A DNA stretch of 64,000 nt from Streptomyces sp. man185 (GCA_002551355.1 NTHE01000028.1:1-64000); one strand, 5' to 3'; counted from the stretch's first letter, positions 51,054 to 59,951 are shown. Notes: generated by a model from the letters alone, not told the origin. Translations and numbers: made by a program.

Positions 51054-52529
51054 ATGCTGCTCGCCGCCACACCGGCGCCGGTCGAGACACCACCGCACAC
51101 CGGTGGTCTGCTCCTCCTGATCGACGGCACCGCCGGTCTGCTGACCGTCGCCACCCTCGGCATCGCCCTCCTGCTCTTCCTGATCATCAAGCTCAGGCTC
51201 CAGCCGTTCGTCGCCCTGCTCGCGGTCTCCATAGCCGTCGGCCTCGGCGCCGGGCTCTCGGTCACCGAACTCTTCGGAACCGTCCAGAAATCCGCCGCCG
51301 TCTCGGTCATCGAATCCGGCATGGGCGGCATCCTCGGCCATGTCGCGATCATCATCGGACTCGGCACCATGCTCGGGGCGATCCTGGAAGTGTCCGGCGG
51401 GGCCGAGGTGCTGAGCGCCCGGCTGCTGAACGCCTTCGGCGAGAAGCGCGCCCCGCTCGCCATGGGGATGACCGGCCTCGTCTTCGGCATCCCGGTCTTC
51501 TTCGACGTCGGCATCTTCGTGCTCGCGCCGATCGTGTACGCCGCGGCCAAGCGCTCCGGAAAATCGATCCTGCTCTACGCGATGCCCCTGCTGGCGGGCC
51601 TGTCGATGACCCACGCGTTCCTGCCGCCGCACCCGGGCCCGGTGGCCGCCGCCGGACTCTTCAACGTGTCGCTCGGCTGGGTCATCCTGATGGGCGTCGT
51701 CGTCGGCATCCCGTCCGTCATCGCCGCCTGGGGCTACTCCGCCTGGATCGGCAAGCGCGTCTTCGTCGACGTACCCCAGGACATGGTGGAGGCCGCCGAG
51801 GAGGCCAAGGCCGCCGTCGCCGCCGAACAGCGCGCCGCCGGGGTCACCCCGCACGAGAAGCCGGTGCCGCTCCTCACGGTCCTCGCGATCATCGGCACCC
51901 CGCTGATCCTGATCCTCGCCGCGACGTTCTCCTCCATCGCCCTGGACCCCTCCACGCTCCGCTCGGTGATCGAGTTCTTCGGCAACCCGTTCGTCGCCCT
52001 GACGATCGCCCTGTTCCTCGCGTACTACCTGCTCGGCATCCGCCGCGGCTGGTCCCGCAAGTCCCTGGAGTCCGTCTCCACGTCCTCGCTGAAGCCCGTC
52101 GGCAACATCCTGCTGGTGGTCGGCGCGGGCGGCATCTTCGGCGCGGTCCTCAAGGGCAGCGGCATCGCGGACGCGCTCGCCGACACCTTCAACGACGTGG
52201 GCCTGCCCGTCATCCTGCTCGCCTGGCTGATCTCGGTCGTCCTGCGCGTCGCCCAGGGCTCGGCCACCGTCGCGATCGTCACCACGGCCGGGATCGTGGT
52301 CCCGCTGGTGGAGGGCCAGGACATGTCCCAGGCGCACCTCGCGCTGATCATCATGGCGATCTCGGCGGGCTCCATCTTCGCCTCGCACGTGAACGACGGC
52401 GGCTTCTGGATGGTGTCGAAGTACTTCGGCATCAGCGAACGCGACACCCTGAAGTCCTGGACGGTCCTGGAGACGGTGCTCTCGGTCGCGGGCTTCGTGG
52501 TCGCGGCGCTGCTCAGCCTGGTCATCTAG
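51054..52529 (+). CDS. GntP-family permease (gluconate or D-serine type)
   Basis: A 491-residue proton symporter of the GntP family, which includes gluconate and D-serine (DsdX) transporters. About twelve TM segments are visible, with the family motifs GHVAIIIGLGTMLGAILE, FGIPVFFDVGIFVLAPIVY, LPPHPGPVAAA and ASHVNDGGFWMV. ATG 51054 follows GGAG. Given the deaminase, deacylase and RidA in the same locus, a D-amino-acid substrate is plausible; the KDG-like kinase would instead suggest a sugar acid. Sequence alone does not decide. Confidence 0.9.
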   Translation: MLLAATPAPVETPPHTGGLLLLIDGTAGLLTVATLGIALLLFLIIKLRLQPFVALLAVSIAVGLGAGLSVTELFGTVQKSAAVSVIESGMGGILGHVAIIIGLGTMLGAILEVSGGAEVLSARLLNAFGEKRAPLAMGMTGLVFGIPVFFDVGIFVLAPIVYAAAKRSGKSILLYAMPLLAGLSMTHAFLPPHPGPVAAAGLFNVSLGWVILMGVVVGIPSVIAAWGYSAWIGKRVFVDVPQDMVEAAEEAKAAVAAEQRAAGVTPHEKPVPLLTVLAIIGTPLILILAATFSSIALDPSTLRSVIEFFGNPFVALTIALFLAYYLLGIRRGWSRKSLESVSTSSLKPVGNILLVVGAGGIFGAVLKGSGIADALADTFNDVGLPVILLAWLISVVLRVAQGSATVAIVTTAGIVVPLVEGQDMSQAHLALIIMAISAGSIFASHVNDGGFWMVSKYFGISERDTLKSWTVLETVLSVAGFVVAALLSLVI

Positions 52530-52626
52530 CGAACCGGCACACACCGGTACGTCCCAGGCGCCTTCGGCCGCCCGATCCCCGCACACCCCTTGTGCTGTCA
52601 CCGCCGGTTGCGCTTCCTTGATCAGC

Positions 52627-53928
52627 ATGGCGGAGACAAGCGCAACCACAGGGACAGGGGAGCCGGCCTCCCGACCACGTAAGTCCAGCTGGAAGTACAT
52701 CGGCCCCGGCATCGTCGTCGCGGCGACCGGGGTCGGGGCCGGGGACCTGGTCGCGACGCTGATCGCGGGCAGCAAGTTCGGCTACACCCTGATGTGGGCG
52801 GCGGTGATCGGCTGCGTCGTCAAGATCTCGCTCGCCGAGGCGGCCGGTCGCTGGCACCTGGCGACCGGCCGCACGCTCTTCGACGGCTGGCGCAGCCTGG
52901 GCCCCTGGACCACGGTCTACTTCGCGATCTACGTCGTGGTCTGGGGCTTCATCTACGGGGCGACGGCCATGTCCTCCAGCGCCCTGCCCATCGTGGCGCT
53001 GTTCCCCGACGGGCCGGGGCTGAAGTTCTGGGCGATCGTGACCGGGCTGATCGGGCTGGTCTTCGTCTGGTTCAACCGGTACGCCGTCTTCGAGAAGGTC
53101 ATGACGGTCCTGATCGGCATCATGTTCGTGGTGGTCGTGTATGTGGCGATCCGCGTCGTGCCGGACGTCGGGGCCTCGTTCGCCGGGCTGCTGCCCGTGC
53201 TCCCCGACGGCTCGCTCCTCTACACCCTCGGGCTGATCGGCGGCGTCGGCGGCACGATCACGATGGCCGCGTACGGGTACTGGGTCAATGCCAAGGGCTG
53301 GGGCAACTCCTCCTGGATGAAGGTGATGCGGCTCGACAACCGGGTCGCCTACATCACCACCGGGATCTTCGTCGTGGCGATGCTCATCGTCGGCGCCGAG
53401 CTGCTGCACGCCTCGCAGACCGCCCTGACCTCGGGCGACCGCGGGCTGATCGACCTGGGCAAGGTGCTGGAGGACCGCTTCGGCGCGGCCACCGCCAAGC
53501 TCTTCCTGGTGGGCTTCTTCGCCACCTCGTTCTCGTCGCTGATCGGCGTCTGGCACGGGGTGAGCCTGATGTTCGCCGACTTCGTGGAGCGGTTCCGGGC
53601 CCCGGCGGCCGGGGGCGAGGAGAAGGCCGGACCCGCCGCCGCCGAACGCCATCAGCGCTCGCTGCCCTTCCGCGCGTACCTCCTGTGGCTGACCTTCCCG
53701 CCGATGACGCTGCTCTGGCTGGACGAGCCCTTCGGCCTGGTCATCGCGTACGGGGTGCTCGGCGCGTTCTTCATGCCGTTCCTCGCGCTGACCCTGATCT
53801 GGCTGCTCAACTCCTCCCGTACGCCCGGGGAGTGGCGCAACGGATGGCTCAGCAACGGGATGCTCGCCCTGTCCGGGCTGCTGTTCGTCGTGCTGTGCGT
53901 CCAGCAGGTGCGCGAACTGCCCTGGTGA
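52627..53928 (+). CDS. Nramp-related transporter lacking the canonical metal motif
   Basis: A 433-residue membrane protein with about 11 TM helices and the Nramp fold by order of hydrophobic segments. TM1 reads GPGIVVAATGVGAGDLVATL, where metal transporters have DPGN; TM6 (GGVGGTITMAAYGYWV) lacks the MPH motif. Such Nramp-related proteins may carry other substrates or Mg2+. ATG 52627 is preferred to TTG 52618. It follows the GntP gene by 97 bp and may belong to the same unit. Confidence 0.8.
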   Translation: MAETSATTGTGEPASRPRKSSWKYIGPGIVVAATGVGAGDLVATLIAGSKFGYTLMWAAVIGCVVKISLAEAAGRWHLATGRTLFDGWRSLGPWTTVYFAIYVVVWGFIYGATAMSSSALPIVALFPDGPGLKFWAIVTGLIGLVFVWFNRYAVFEKVMTVLIGIMFVVVVYVAIRVVPDVGASFAGLLPVLPDGSLLYTLGLIGGVGGTITMAAYGYWVNAKGWGNSSWMKVMRLDNRVAYITTGIFVVAMLIVGAELLHASQTALTSGDRGLIDLGKVLEDRFGAATAKLFLVGFFATSFSSLIGVWHGVSLMFADFVERFRAPAAGGEEKAGPAAAERHQRSLPFRAYLLWLTFPPMTLLWLDEPFGLVIAYGVLGAFFMPFLALTLIWLLNSSRTPGEWRNGWLSNGMLALSGLLFVVLCVQQVRELPW

Positions 53929-53965
53929 CGCGCGAACCGGTGTGACGCCGGAGCGCCGAAACGCC

Positions 53966-53995
53966 GCAGCGCCGCCGGGGGAGCGGCGGCGCTGC
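53966..53995. terminator. Terminator between the Nramp-like gene and the chitinase gene
   Basis: Eleven-bp arms (53966-53976 with 53985-53995) and an 8-nt loop between convergent genes. Confidence 0.8.
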
Positions 53996-54024
53996 AGGTT
54001 CAGAGGATCGCTGAGCGATACGGG

Positions 54025-55752
54025 TTACGGCAGGCTGCGGACGTGCGGGCCGACCGCCTTCGACCAGGCGAACCCGGCCGTCGCGTCCCAGTTCGTCGAC
54101 CAGGTCATCGCGCCGCGCAGCGACGGGTAGGTCTTCGAGGGCTTGAACGAACCGCAGTTGGTGCCCTTGGTCAGGCAGTCCAGCGCCGCGTTCACGACCG
54201 ACGGGGCGACGTATCCGCTGCCCGCGCCGCGGGTGGAGGCGGGGACGCCGATGCCGACCTGGGACGGGTCGAGACCGCCCTCCAGCTGGATGCAGGCGAG
54301 CGCGGTGAGGAAGTCCACCGAGCCCTGCGAGTAGACCTTGCCGTCGCAGCCGAGCATCGAACCGCTGTTGTAGTACTGCATGTTGACGACGGTCAGGATG
54401 TCCTTGACGTTCAGCGCCGTCTTGAAGTACTCACCCGACGTCGACTGCATGTCGATCGTCTGCGGGGCCATCGTGATGACCAGCCCGGAACCGGCCTTCG
54501 CCGACAGCTGGCGCAGCGCCTTCGTCATGTAGGTGGCGTTGAGGCCGTTCTCCAGGTCGATGTCGACCCCGTTGAAGCCGTAGTCCTGCATCAGCGCGTA
54601 CACCGAGTCGGCGAACGCGGTGGCGGAGGCGTCGTTGTCGACCCGGACCGTGCCCAGCTCGCCGCCGATGGAGATGATGACGTTCTTGCCCTGGGCCTGC
54701 TTGGTCTTGATGTCCGCCCGGAACTGGGCGTCGGTGTAGCCGCCCAGCCCGGCGGTGTCCAGGTTGAAGGTGACCGCGCCCTGCGTCGGCGTGGCGTCCG
54801 CGAAGGAGACCGCGATGATGTCGTAGTCGGCCGGGACGTCGGTGAGCTTCTGGACGGCGGCGCCGTTGTTGAAGTTCTGCCAGTAGCCCGTCACCGCGTG
54901 CTTGGGCACGGCGGGGCCGGGGCCGGGGCCCGTGCCCTGCTTGGCCGTACGGGCGGTGATCGCGGCCGACTTGGCGGACTCGCCCGCCGCGTTGGTGGCG
55001 CTCACCGAGAACTGGTAGGCGGTGTCCGCGGTCAGCCCGGTGACGGTCGCGGAGGTCCCGGTGACGGTGGTGGCCTGCGTACCGTTGCGGTACACCCGGT
55101 ACCCCGTGGCGCCGGATACCGCGTTCCAGGACAGGGCGACGGAGGACGTGGTGGTGGCGCCCGCCGTGAGGCCCGCCGGGGTGGCCGGGACGACCGGGGG
55201 CTCCTCGCCGCCGCCCCCGCCGTCGGGGCCGGTCACCTCGACGTCGTCGGCGAAGTAGGCGGCCTGCCCGTACCAGCCGTGGGTGTAGACGGTCACCGAG
55301 GTGGTGTTCGCGCCGGTCTTGAAGCTGGTGGACAGCTTGGTCCAGTTGGATGAGCCCGGCGTCCAGGTGGAGACGTCGGTGGTTCCGGTGCCGCTCACGC
55401 CGAGGTAGGCGTAACCGCCCTGCACCCAGGAGCTGAGCGCGTAGGTCGAGTTGGGCTTCACCTTGACCGACTGCGAGCACTTGGCGTTGTCCTGGCCGGC
55501 CGGGGTTGCCTTCAGCGCGGACGTACCGCTGCGCACGGGGCTGGAGACGGCGGCGCCGCTGCCCCCGGAACAGGTCCAGTTGGCGAGGCCCGACTCGAAG
55601 CCCGCGTTCTTGGCGTTGTTGACGTCGGCGGCCTGGGCGGTGCTGACGAGCCCGGTGACGGTCAGAGCGGCGGCCGCGACGACGGCCAGCGTGCCACCGA
55701 GCACGGGCCGGGAGCGGCGTCTTCTGCGACTGCGGCCTGCGGAGCGTTCCAC
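54025..55752 (-). CDS. Secreted chitinase (CBM - FnIII - GH18)
   Basis: A 575-residue exported chitinase. Signal peptide 1-41 has an Arg-rich n-region and ends STAQA. A carbohydrate-binding module of the CBM4/9/16 sandwich type covers about 46-175, a Gly linker leads to a fibronectin III domain (190-270), and a Gly/Pro linker to the GH18 domain (285-575). The catalytic motif is GVDIDLEN with Asp397, Asp399 and Glu401. GTG 55752 is chosen since GGAGG lies 8-12 nt upstream. A DasR-like site in the promoter indicates control by N-acetylglucosamine metabolism. Confidence 0.93.
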   Translation of the reverse strand: MERSAGRSRRRRRSRPVLGGTLAVVAAAALTVTGLVSTAQAADVNNAKNAGFESGLANWTCSGGSGAAVSSPVRSGTSALKATPAGQDNAKCSQSVKVKPNSTYALSSWVQGGYAYLGVSGTGTTDVSTWTPGSSNWTKLSTSFKTGANTTSVTVYTHGWYGQAAYFADDVEVTGPDGGGGGEEPPVVPATPAGLTAGATTTSSVALSWNAVSGATGYRVYRNGTQATTVTGTSATVTGLTADTAYQFSVSATNAAGESAKSAAITARTAKQGTGPGPGPAVPKHAVTGYWQNFNNGAAVQKLTDVPADYDIIAVSFADATPTQGAVTFNLDTAGLGGYTDAQFRADIKTKQAQGKNVIISIGGELGTVRVDNDASATAFADSVYALMQDYGFNGVDIDLENGLNATYMTKALRQLSAKAGSGLVITMAPQTIDMQSTSGEYFKTALNVKDILTVVNMQYYNSGSMLGCDGKVYSQGSVDFLTALACIQLEGGLDPSQVGIGVPASTRGAGSGYVAPSVVNAALDCLTKGTNCGSFKPSKTYPSLRGAMTWSTNWDATAGFAWSKAVGPHVRSLP

Positions 55753-55804
55753 TGGTGCCTCCGGGGGGAGTTGGGGGTGCCGGGGATGGGCGGTGCGCAT
55801 AAAC

Positions 55805-55816
55805 TGGTCCAGACCA
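55805..55816. promoter_or_regulatory. DasR-responsive element (dre) of the chitinase gene
   Basis: TGGTCCAGACCA differs at one base from the dre/chitinase-repeat consensus TGGTCTAGACCA. It lies 53 nt before the GTG start and just downstream of the putative -35 box, so DasR bound here would block RNA polymerase; glucosamine-6-phosphate would relieve it. Confidence 0.85.
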
Positions 55817-55823
55817 ATCAAGT

Positions 55824-55829
55824 TGTCAA
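55824..55829 (-). promoter_or_regulatory. Putative -35 box of the chitinase promoter
   Basis: TTGACA on the minus strand, a perfect vegetative-sigma -35 hexamer. The dre site begins 7 nt downstream; the -10 is weak (near 55801-55806). Confidence 0.5.
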
Positions 55830-55879
55830 GACCTCTGGCAGCGAAACGCTGTCCGTTCGGACGGGCGCGAGGCGCCGTG

Positions 55880-55901
55880 GCCACCCCCGTACGGGGGTGG
55901 C
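55880..55901. repeat. 22-bp perfect palindrome GCCACCCCCGT/ACGGGGGTGGC
   Basis: Self-complementary without a loop (55880-55901). It stands 130 nt upstream of the chitinase start in non-coding DNA; it could be a protein site or a terminator remnant. Confidence 0.5.
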
Positions 55902-56298
55902 GGACCGCGGATTCCCGGCCGGGGAGCGACCCCGCGACCGCCCTCCGCCCCCCGCACGAGTGATCTTGCGGGAGATCCTCGGGCGGTCACCGAAACGCCC
56001 TTACGAAAAGAGAGCCGATCGCCTCGAAATCCGGGCTGACGTGCGCGAATGGATGCCTGATCGAAAACCGAACGCCTGACTCCGTAACGCTCCGCAGCGA
56101 TAACCGAGTTGGGAGAAATCGATTTCATCCCGTTTAGTACCCGGCCCCCGTTGGAACGGTGTTCGCATGGTGCCGTACTGGTCTCCGCCAACTGTTCTCT
56201 GCCTGGTGAGACGTGGCTAAAGTGCTGGGGCAGAAGCACGGAGCAGGAGCGATTGCGGCCGACGTCCCCACGTCGACCGGAGCCGAAACGGGGAGAGC

Positions 56299-57183
56299 GT
56301 GCCGACCGCGATAGCAGTGACGAGCGCAGACCTGGTGCTGCCGCCCACCGACCAGCAGACGCCGACTGCTGCCCTGCTCCAGGCCCCCGAGGCCCAGGCG
56401 CTGGAGCTGGCGATCGGAGACATGCACCTGCTGCTGGAACAGCACGGGTATGTGATCGCCCTCTATCCCTCGGGCATCCGCCCCGCGCACGAACGCCGCC
56501 TCCACTCCATCCGCTCGGTGCTGGAGAGCGACCGGATCGCCCTGGTCAAGGTGGATCTCCCGCCCCTCGGTGTCGCCGTACTGGTGCGCCAGCTGCGGCA
56601 GTTGTCCATCTGCGACTTCAGCCCCGGGGTGGTCGCCTCCGCCGCCCGGCTGCTCTCGCACTACATCTACGCGGGCGCCCTCCTCAACTCCGTCGCCCGG
56701 CTCGACCGGGTCCCGGTCAGCCTCAAGAGCCATGCCAAGTCCTGGGTCCCCGGGTCCCAGTTCGCCGTGCTCGCCGGACCCGAGCCGCAGCTGGTGAAAC
56801 TCGGTCCGACGGCCGAACCGCCGGCGGGGCCCGATTTCGGTACGCATCTCCTGGTGGCCAAAGGGAATCTGCAGTCGGAGTGGGTACAGGAGACCCTTGC
56901 ACCCGCCTGGAAGGTCCAGGCCATTCACGACACCGCGGTCCCGGCCGACTCACCGCGCTGGTGGGGCACGGGAAAGCTGGTGGAGTTCGCCGCCCATCTC
57001 CCGGACCTCTCCGTGCTCTACCAGCTGGTCTCCTCCGTACGCCGGGAAAAGTGTCACTGGTGCGCCATGGAACTCATCGGTGACCGCTGCGCATTCTGTT
57101 CCGCTCCTCTCGCGGTTTCGGAGAACCGCATGCTCCCCGCCGGTGTCCAACACCATGGGACCGACGAATCACCGGGCCCGTAG
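56299..57183 (+). CDS. Zinc-ribbon protein of unknown function upstream of the Tad operon
   Basis: A 294-residue soluble protein. A C-terminal treble-clef/zinc-ribbon-like motif is formed by Cys252, Cys255, Cys264 and Cys267 (CHWCAMELIGDRCAFC). The rest shows mixed alpha/beta character with no known motif. GTG 56299 follows GGGAGAG. It is on the same strand as, and 295 bp before, the Tad operon; that nearness is the only hint to function. Confidence 0.7.
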   Translation: MPTAIAVTSADLVLPPTDQQTPTAALLQAPEAQALELAIGDMHLLLEQHGYVIALYPSGIRPAHERRLHSIRSVLESDRIALVKVDLPPLGVAVLVRQLRQLSICDFSPGVVASAARLLSHYIYAGALLNSVARLDRVPVSLKSHAKSWVPGSQFAVLAGPEPQLVKLGPTAEPPAGPDFGTHLLVAKGNLQSEWVQETLAPAWKVQAIHDTAVPADSPRWWGTGKLVEFAAHLPDLSVLYQLVSSVRREKCHWCAMELIGDRCAFCSAPLAVSENRMLPAGVQHHGTDESPGP

Positions 57184-57335
57184 TACGACCGCTCCCCGTA
57201 CGCCCTTCGCCGCCCGCGCCGGGCCGCACCGCTCCCGCGCACGCAGACCGACCAGCGCCACCGTCCCCGCCCCACCCGCCGGACCGCGAACCGCCGCTTC
57301 CTCCACGGCGACCACGCGGCCGCAGATGTAAGCGC

Positions 57336-57389
57336 GTAACCGCTCCACAGCACGTAACCGTTCCACGGCACGTAGCCGCTCCACAGCGC
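57336..57389. repeat. Three tandem 18-bp repeats before the Tad operon
   Basis: Units GTAACCGCTCCACAGCAC at 57336-57353, 57354-57371 and 57372-57389, with 2-3 differences each. A second, 13-bp tandem pair (TTCACGCATCCG core) follows at 57430-57455. The 295-bp gap otherwise shows nothing gene-like. The repeats may be binding sites in the tad promoter. Confidence 0.65.
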
Positions 57390-57478
57390 GCCACCGCCCC
57401 ACCGCACCGCCCGCTCCGTCCGCTGTCCGATTCACGCATCCGCTTCACGCATCCGATTCGAACGAGGTTGTCCGGACC

Positions 57479-58186
57479 ATGAACTCCCGCCAGCGCCGCG
57501 GCGTGATACTCCTGCTCCTGTCGGTCCTGTGCGCCTTCGCGGCCTTCGCCGGCGTGCTCTCGGTGATCAGCGACGTCAATTCGAAGGTCGGACCCGAGGT
57601 GACGGCGTACCAGCTGAAGACCAACGTGGCCCCGTACACCGCCTTGAACAGCGGCCAGTTCGAGAAGATCAAGATGCCCGAACGGTGGCTCTCGGAGAAC
57701 GCCGTGACCGACCTGCGGGAAGTCGAGTCGAAGATCGCGGTCACCGAGCTCCGCCAAGGTTCGCTGCTGCAGTCGGACATGATGGTCCGCAAACCCGAAC
57801 TCCGTGCCGGTGAGCAGGAGATCGCCATCATGATCGATGCCTCCACCGGTGTCGCGGGCAAGATCACGCCGGGCGCGACGGTCAACATCTACGCCACGTT
57901 CGCCGGTGAACAGCAGGGCGCCGCGGCCCAGTCCAAGGTCATCGTCTCCAACGCCAAGGTGCTGGACGTCGGCGAACTCACCGCCCTGGACCCGAGCGCG
58001 GACGACCGGGGCACCCAGGCCACCGAGGCCGTGCCGATCACCTTCGCCCTGAACACGCTGGACACCCAGCGCGTCGCCTACGCCGAGTCCTTCGCGGAGC
58101 ACGTCCGCCTCGCACTCGTCGCCCCGGGCAGCGACGGCACCATCCGCCCGGGGGACCGCACCTACACGCTCGACAAGGACAAGTGA
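57479..58186 (+). CDS. cpaB: CpaB/RcpC-like Tad assembly protein (SAF domain)
   Basis: A 235-residue protein with an N-terminal TM anchor (GVILLLLSVLCAFAAFAGVL) and an SAF domain at about 43-105 (VTAYQLKTNVAPYTALNSGQ), followed by a CpaB-type C-terminal domain. In diderms CpaB/RcpC works at the secretin; in monoderm Streptomyces it probably acts at the wall side of the membrane. It is the first gene of the Tad operon and ends 7 bp before tadZ. ATG 57479 lacks a strong Shine-Dalgarno. Confidence 0.85.
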   Translation: MNSRQRRGVILLLLSVLCAFAAFAGVLSVISDVNSKVGPEVTAYQLKTNVAPYTALNSGQFEKIKMPERWLSENAVTDLREVESKIAVTELRQGSLLQSDMMVRKPELRAGEQEIAIMIDASTGVAGKITPGATVNIYATFAGEQQGAAAQSKVIVSNAKVLDVGELTALDPSADDRGTQATEAVPITFALNTLDTQRVAYAESFAEHVRLALVAPGSDGTIRPGDRTYTLDKDK

Positions 58187-58193
58187 GGATGGG

Positions 58194-59507
58194 ATGACCA
58201 CCAGAATCCTCCCGGCGGTCGGCGACCTCGACGCGGCCCGCTCCGTCACCACCCTGCTCAGCCAGCTGCCCGACGCCGAGCCGGCGACCCCCGTCGGCGA
58301 CTCCACCCAGCTCATCGACACCCTGGCCCGCCTCGCGGGCGAGGCGCTCGACGAACTGCCCGAGGTGGTGCTGGTCCACGAGCGGATCGGCCCGGTGCCG
58401 GCCCTGGAGCTGATCCGGGAGGTGTCGCTGCGCTTCCCCTCCGTCGGCGTCGTCATGATCACCGCGGACGCCAGCCCGAACCTCTTCGCCGACGCGATGG
58501 ACTCCGGGGCACGCGGCCTGGTCACCCTGCCGCTGAGCTACGAGGAGTTGGCCAACCGCGTCCAGGCTGCCGCCCAGTGGTCCGCGGGTGTCCGCCGCCA
58601 CCTCACCTCCGGGAACGACGTCTTCACCGGCCCCGGCGGCACGGTGGTCACGGTCACCGGTGCCAAGGGCGGTGTCGGCGCGACCGTCACCGCCATCCAA
58701 CTCGCCCTGGCGGCACAGGCGTCCGGCAACACCGTGGCGCTGGTGGACATGGACCTCCAGACCGGGGACATCGCCTCGTTCCTCGACGTCCAGTTCCGCC
58801 GCTCGCTGGTCGACCTCGCCCTGATCACCGACATATCGCCCCGGGTGCTGTCCGACGCGGTGTTCTCCCACTCCACCGGCCTCGCCCTGCTGCTCGCCCC
58901 GGGCGAGGGCGAACGCGGCGAGGAGGTCAGCGACCGCTCGGCCCGCCAGATCGTCAGCGCGCTGCGCACCCGCTACGAGATCGTCGTCATCGACTGCGGC
59001 GGCCAGATGAACGGGGCCAACGCCGCGGCCATCGAGATGGCGGACGTGGCCCTGCTGGTGACGACCCCCGACGTGGTCGCGGTGCGCGGCGCGAAACGCA
59101 TCGTACGGATGTGGGAACGGCTCCAGATCCGCAAGGCGGAGGAGACCGTCACCCTCGTCAACCGCTTCACCCGCAACACCGAGATCCAGCCGCCGCTGAT
59201 CCAGAAGATCACCGGCACCCGGGTCGCCTCGGCTGCGGTCCCCGCGAACTTCAAGGAGCTCCAGGCGTCCATCGACTCCGGACGCCTGCACGAACTGGAC
59301 GCCAAGAGCACGGTCAAGCAAGCGCTCTGGGGCCTGGCGGGAGAGCTGGGCATCGTCAAGGAGAGCGCGACGGCGAAGAAGAGCGGCAGCGCCCTGGTCA
59401 AGCGGAACAGCGGCGCCTTCAAGAACGACCGGGGCTCGATCGGACGCCCGCGCCGTCGGCGCGACGGCTCCGGCCGCGGCCCCGGAGACTCCGAGGGGAC
59501 ACGTTGA
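58194..59507 (+). CDS. tadZ: TadZ/CpaE-like localisation ATPase
   Basis: A 437-residue MinD/ParA-superfamily protein. Residues 1-130 form a receiver-like domain without the phospho-acceptor pattern; the ATPase domain starts at about 150. The deviant Walker A reads GAKGGVGATV: Lys158 is kept, but the Lys normally before Thr is Ala163, as in some TadZ proteins that bind but may not hydrolyse ATP. TadZ marks the pole or site where the Tad machine is built. A basic, Gly-rich tail follows residue 395. GAGGATGGG precedes ATG 58194. Confidence 0.88.
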   Translation: MTTRILPAVGDLDAARSVTTLLSQLPDAEPATPVGDSTQLIDTLARLAGEALDELPEVVLVHERIGPVPALELIREVSLRFPSVGVVMITADASPNLFADAMDSGARGLVTLPLSYEELANRVQAAAQWSAGVRRHLTSGNDVFTGPGGTVVTVTGAKGGVGATVTAIQLALAAQASGNTVALVDMDLQTGDIASFLDVQFRRSLVDLALITDISPRVLSDAVFSHSTGLALLLAPGEGERGEEVSDRSARQIVSALRTRYEIVVIDCGGQMNGANAAAIEMADVALLVTTPDVVAVRGAKRIVRMWERLQIRKAEETVTLVNRFTRNTEIQPPLIQKITGTRVASAAVPANFKELQASIDSGRLHELDAKSTVKQALWGLAGELGIVKESATAKKSGSALVKRNSGAFKNDRGSIGRPRRRRDGSGRGPGDSEGTR

Positions 59508-59510
59508 GCG

Positions 59511-59951
59511 ATGACCACCACGAGGACAGCCCGCAGCGGCATACGGGGGCGGATCACCGCCCTACGTGACCGCGGGGGCCGGGACCGGGACCGCGGGCAG
59601 ACCGCGGTCGAGTTCCTGGGCATGACCCCCTTCATCATCCTGATCATGCTGGTGCTCTGGGAATGCGCCCTGATCGGCTACACCTTCAGCCTCGCGGGCA
59701 ACGCGGCGGACGTGGGCGCGCGCAAGGGGAGCGGAGCGGAGGTCGCACCGCGGGCGGCGTGCGAGGCGGGGGCGATGAAGGACCTGCCCGATGCCTGGGC
59801 GGAGAGCGCCGTCGTCACCTGCCGCGACGGCAGCAGCCTGTACGAGGCCACCGTGAGGCTGAAGGTCCCTGTGCTGGTGCCGGGCCTGTTCGACCTCGAC
59901 ACCGAGATCGAGGGCACGGCCGGATCGCCGATGGAGGCGCAGCAATGGTGA
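59511..59951 (+). CDS. tadE: TadE-like pseudopilin (first copy)
   Basis: A 146-residue protein with a basic N-terminus, then DRGQTAVEFLGMTPFIILIMLVLWECALIG: the TadE motif with Glu at position 5 of the hydrophobic stretch. The extracytoplasmic part has two Cys. TadE proteins are minor pseudopilins normally processed by a prepilin peptidase before the motif. It starts 3 bp after the tadZ stop and its end overlaps the next TadE-like gene. Confidence 0.85.
   Translation: MTTTRTARSGIRGRITALRDRGGRDRDRGQTAVEFLGMTPFIILIMLVLWECALIGYTFSLAGNAADVGARKGSGAEVAPRAACEAGAMKDLPDAWAESAVVTCRDGSSLYEATVRLKVPVLVPGLFDLDTEIEGTAGSPMEAQQW

Larger units (their letters stand above)
55753..56298. other. Intergenic region with the chitinase promoter
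   Basis: This 546-bp gap separates the divergent chitinase and zinc-ribbon genes. It holds the DasR-type site and -35 box of the chitinase promoter (55805-55829) and a palindrome at 55880-55901. The region 55960-56290 is less GC-rich and probably carries the promoter of the rightward gene. No small gene was recognised. Confidence 0.6.

Noticed and set aside
57169..57435. A minus-strand frame encoding repeated VERLRA units
   Set aside because: The protein repeat is only the translation of the 18-bp DNA repeats; it lies antisense in the tad leader and has no ribosome-binding site.
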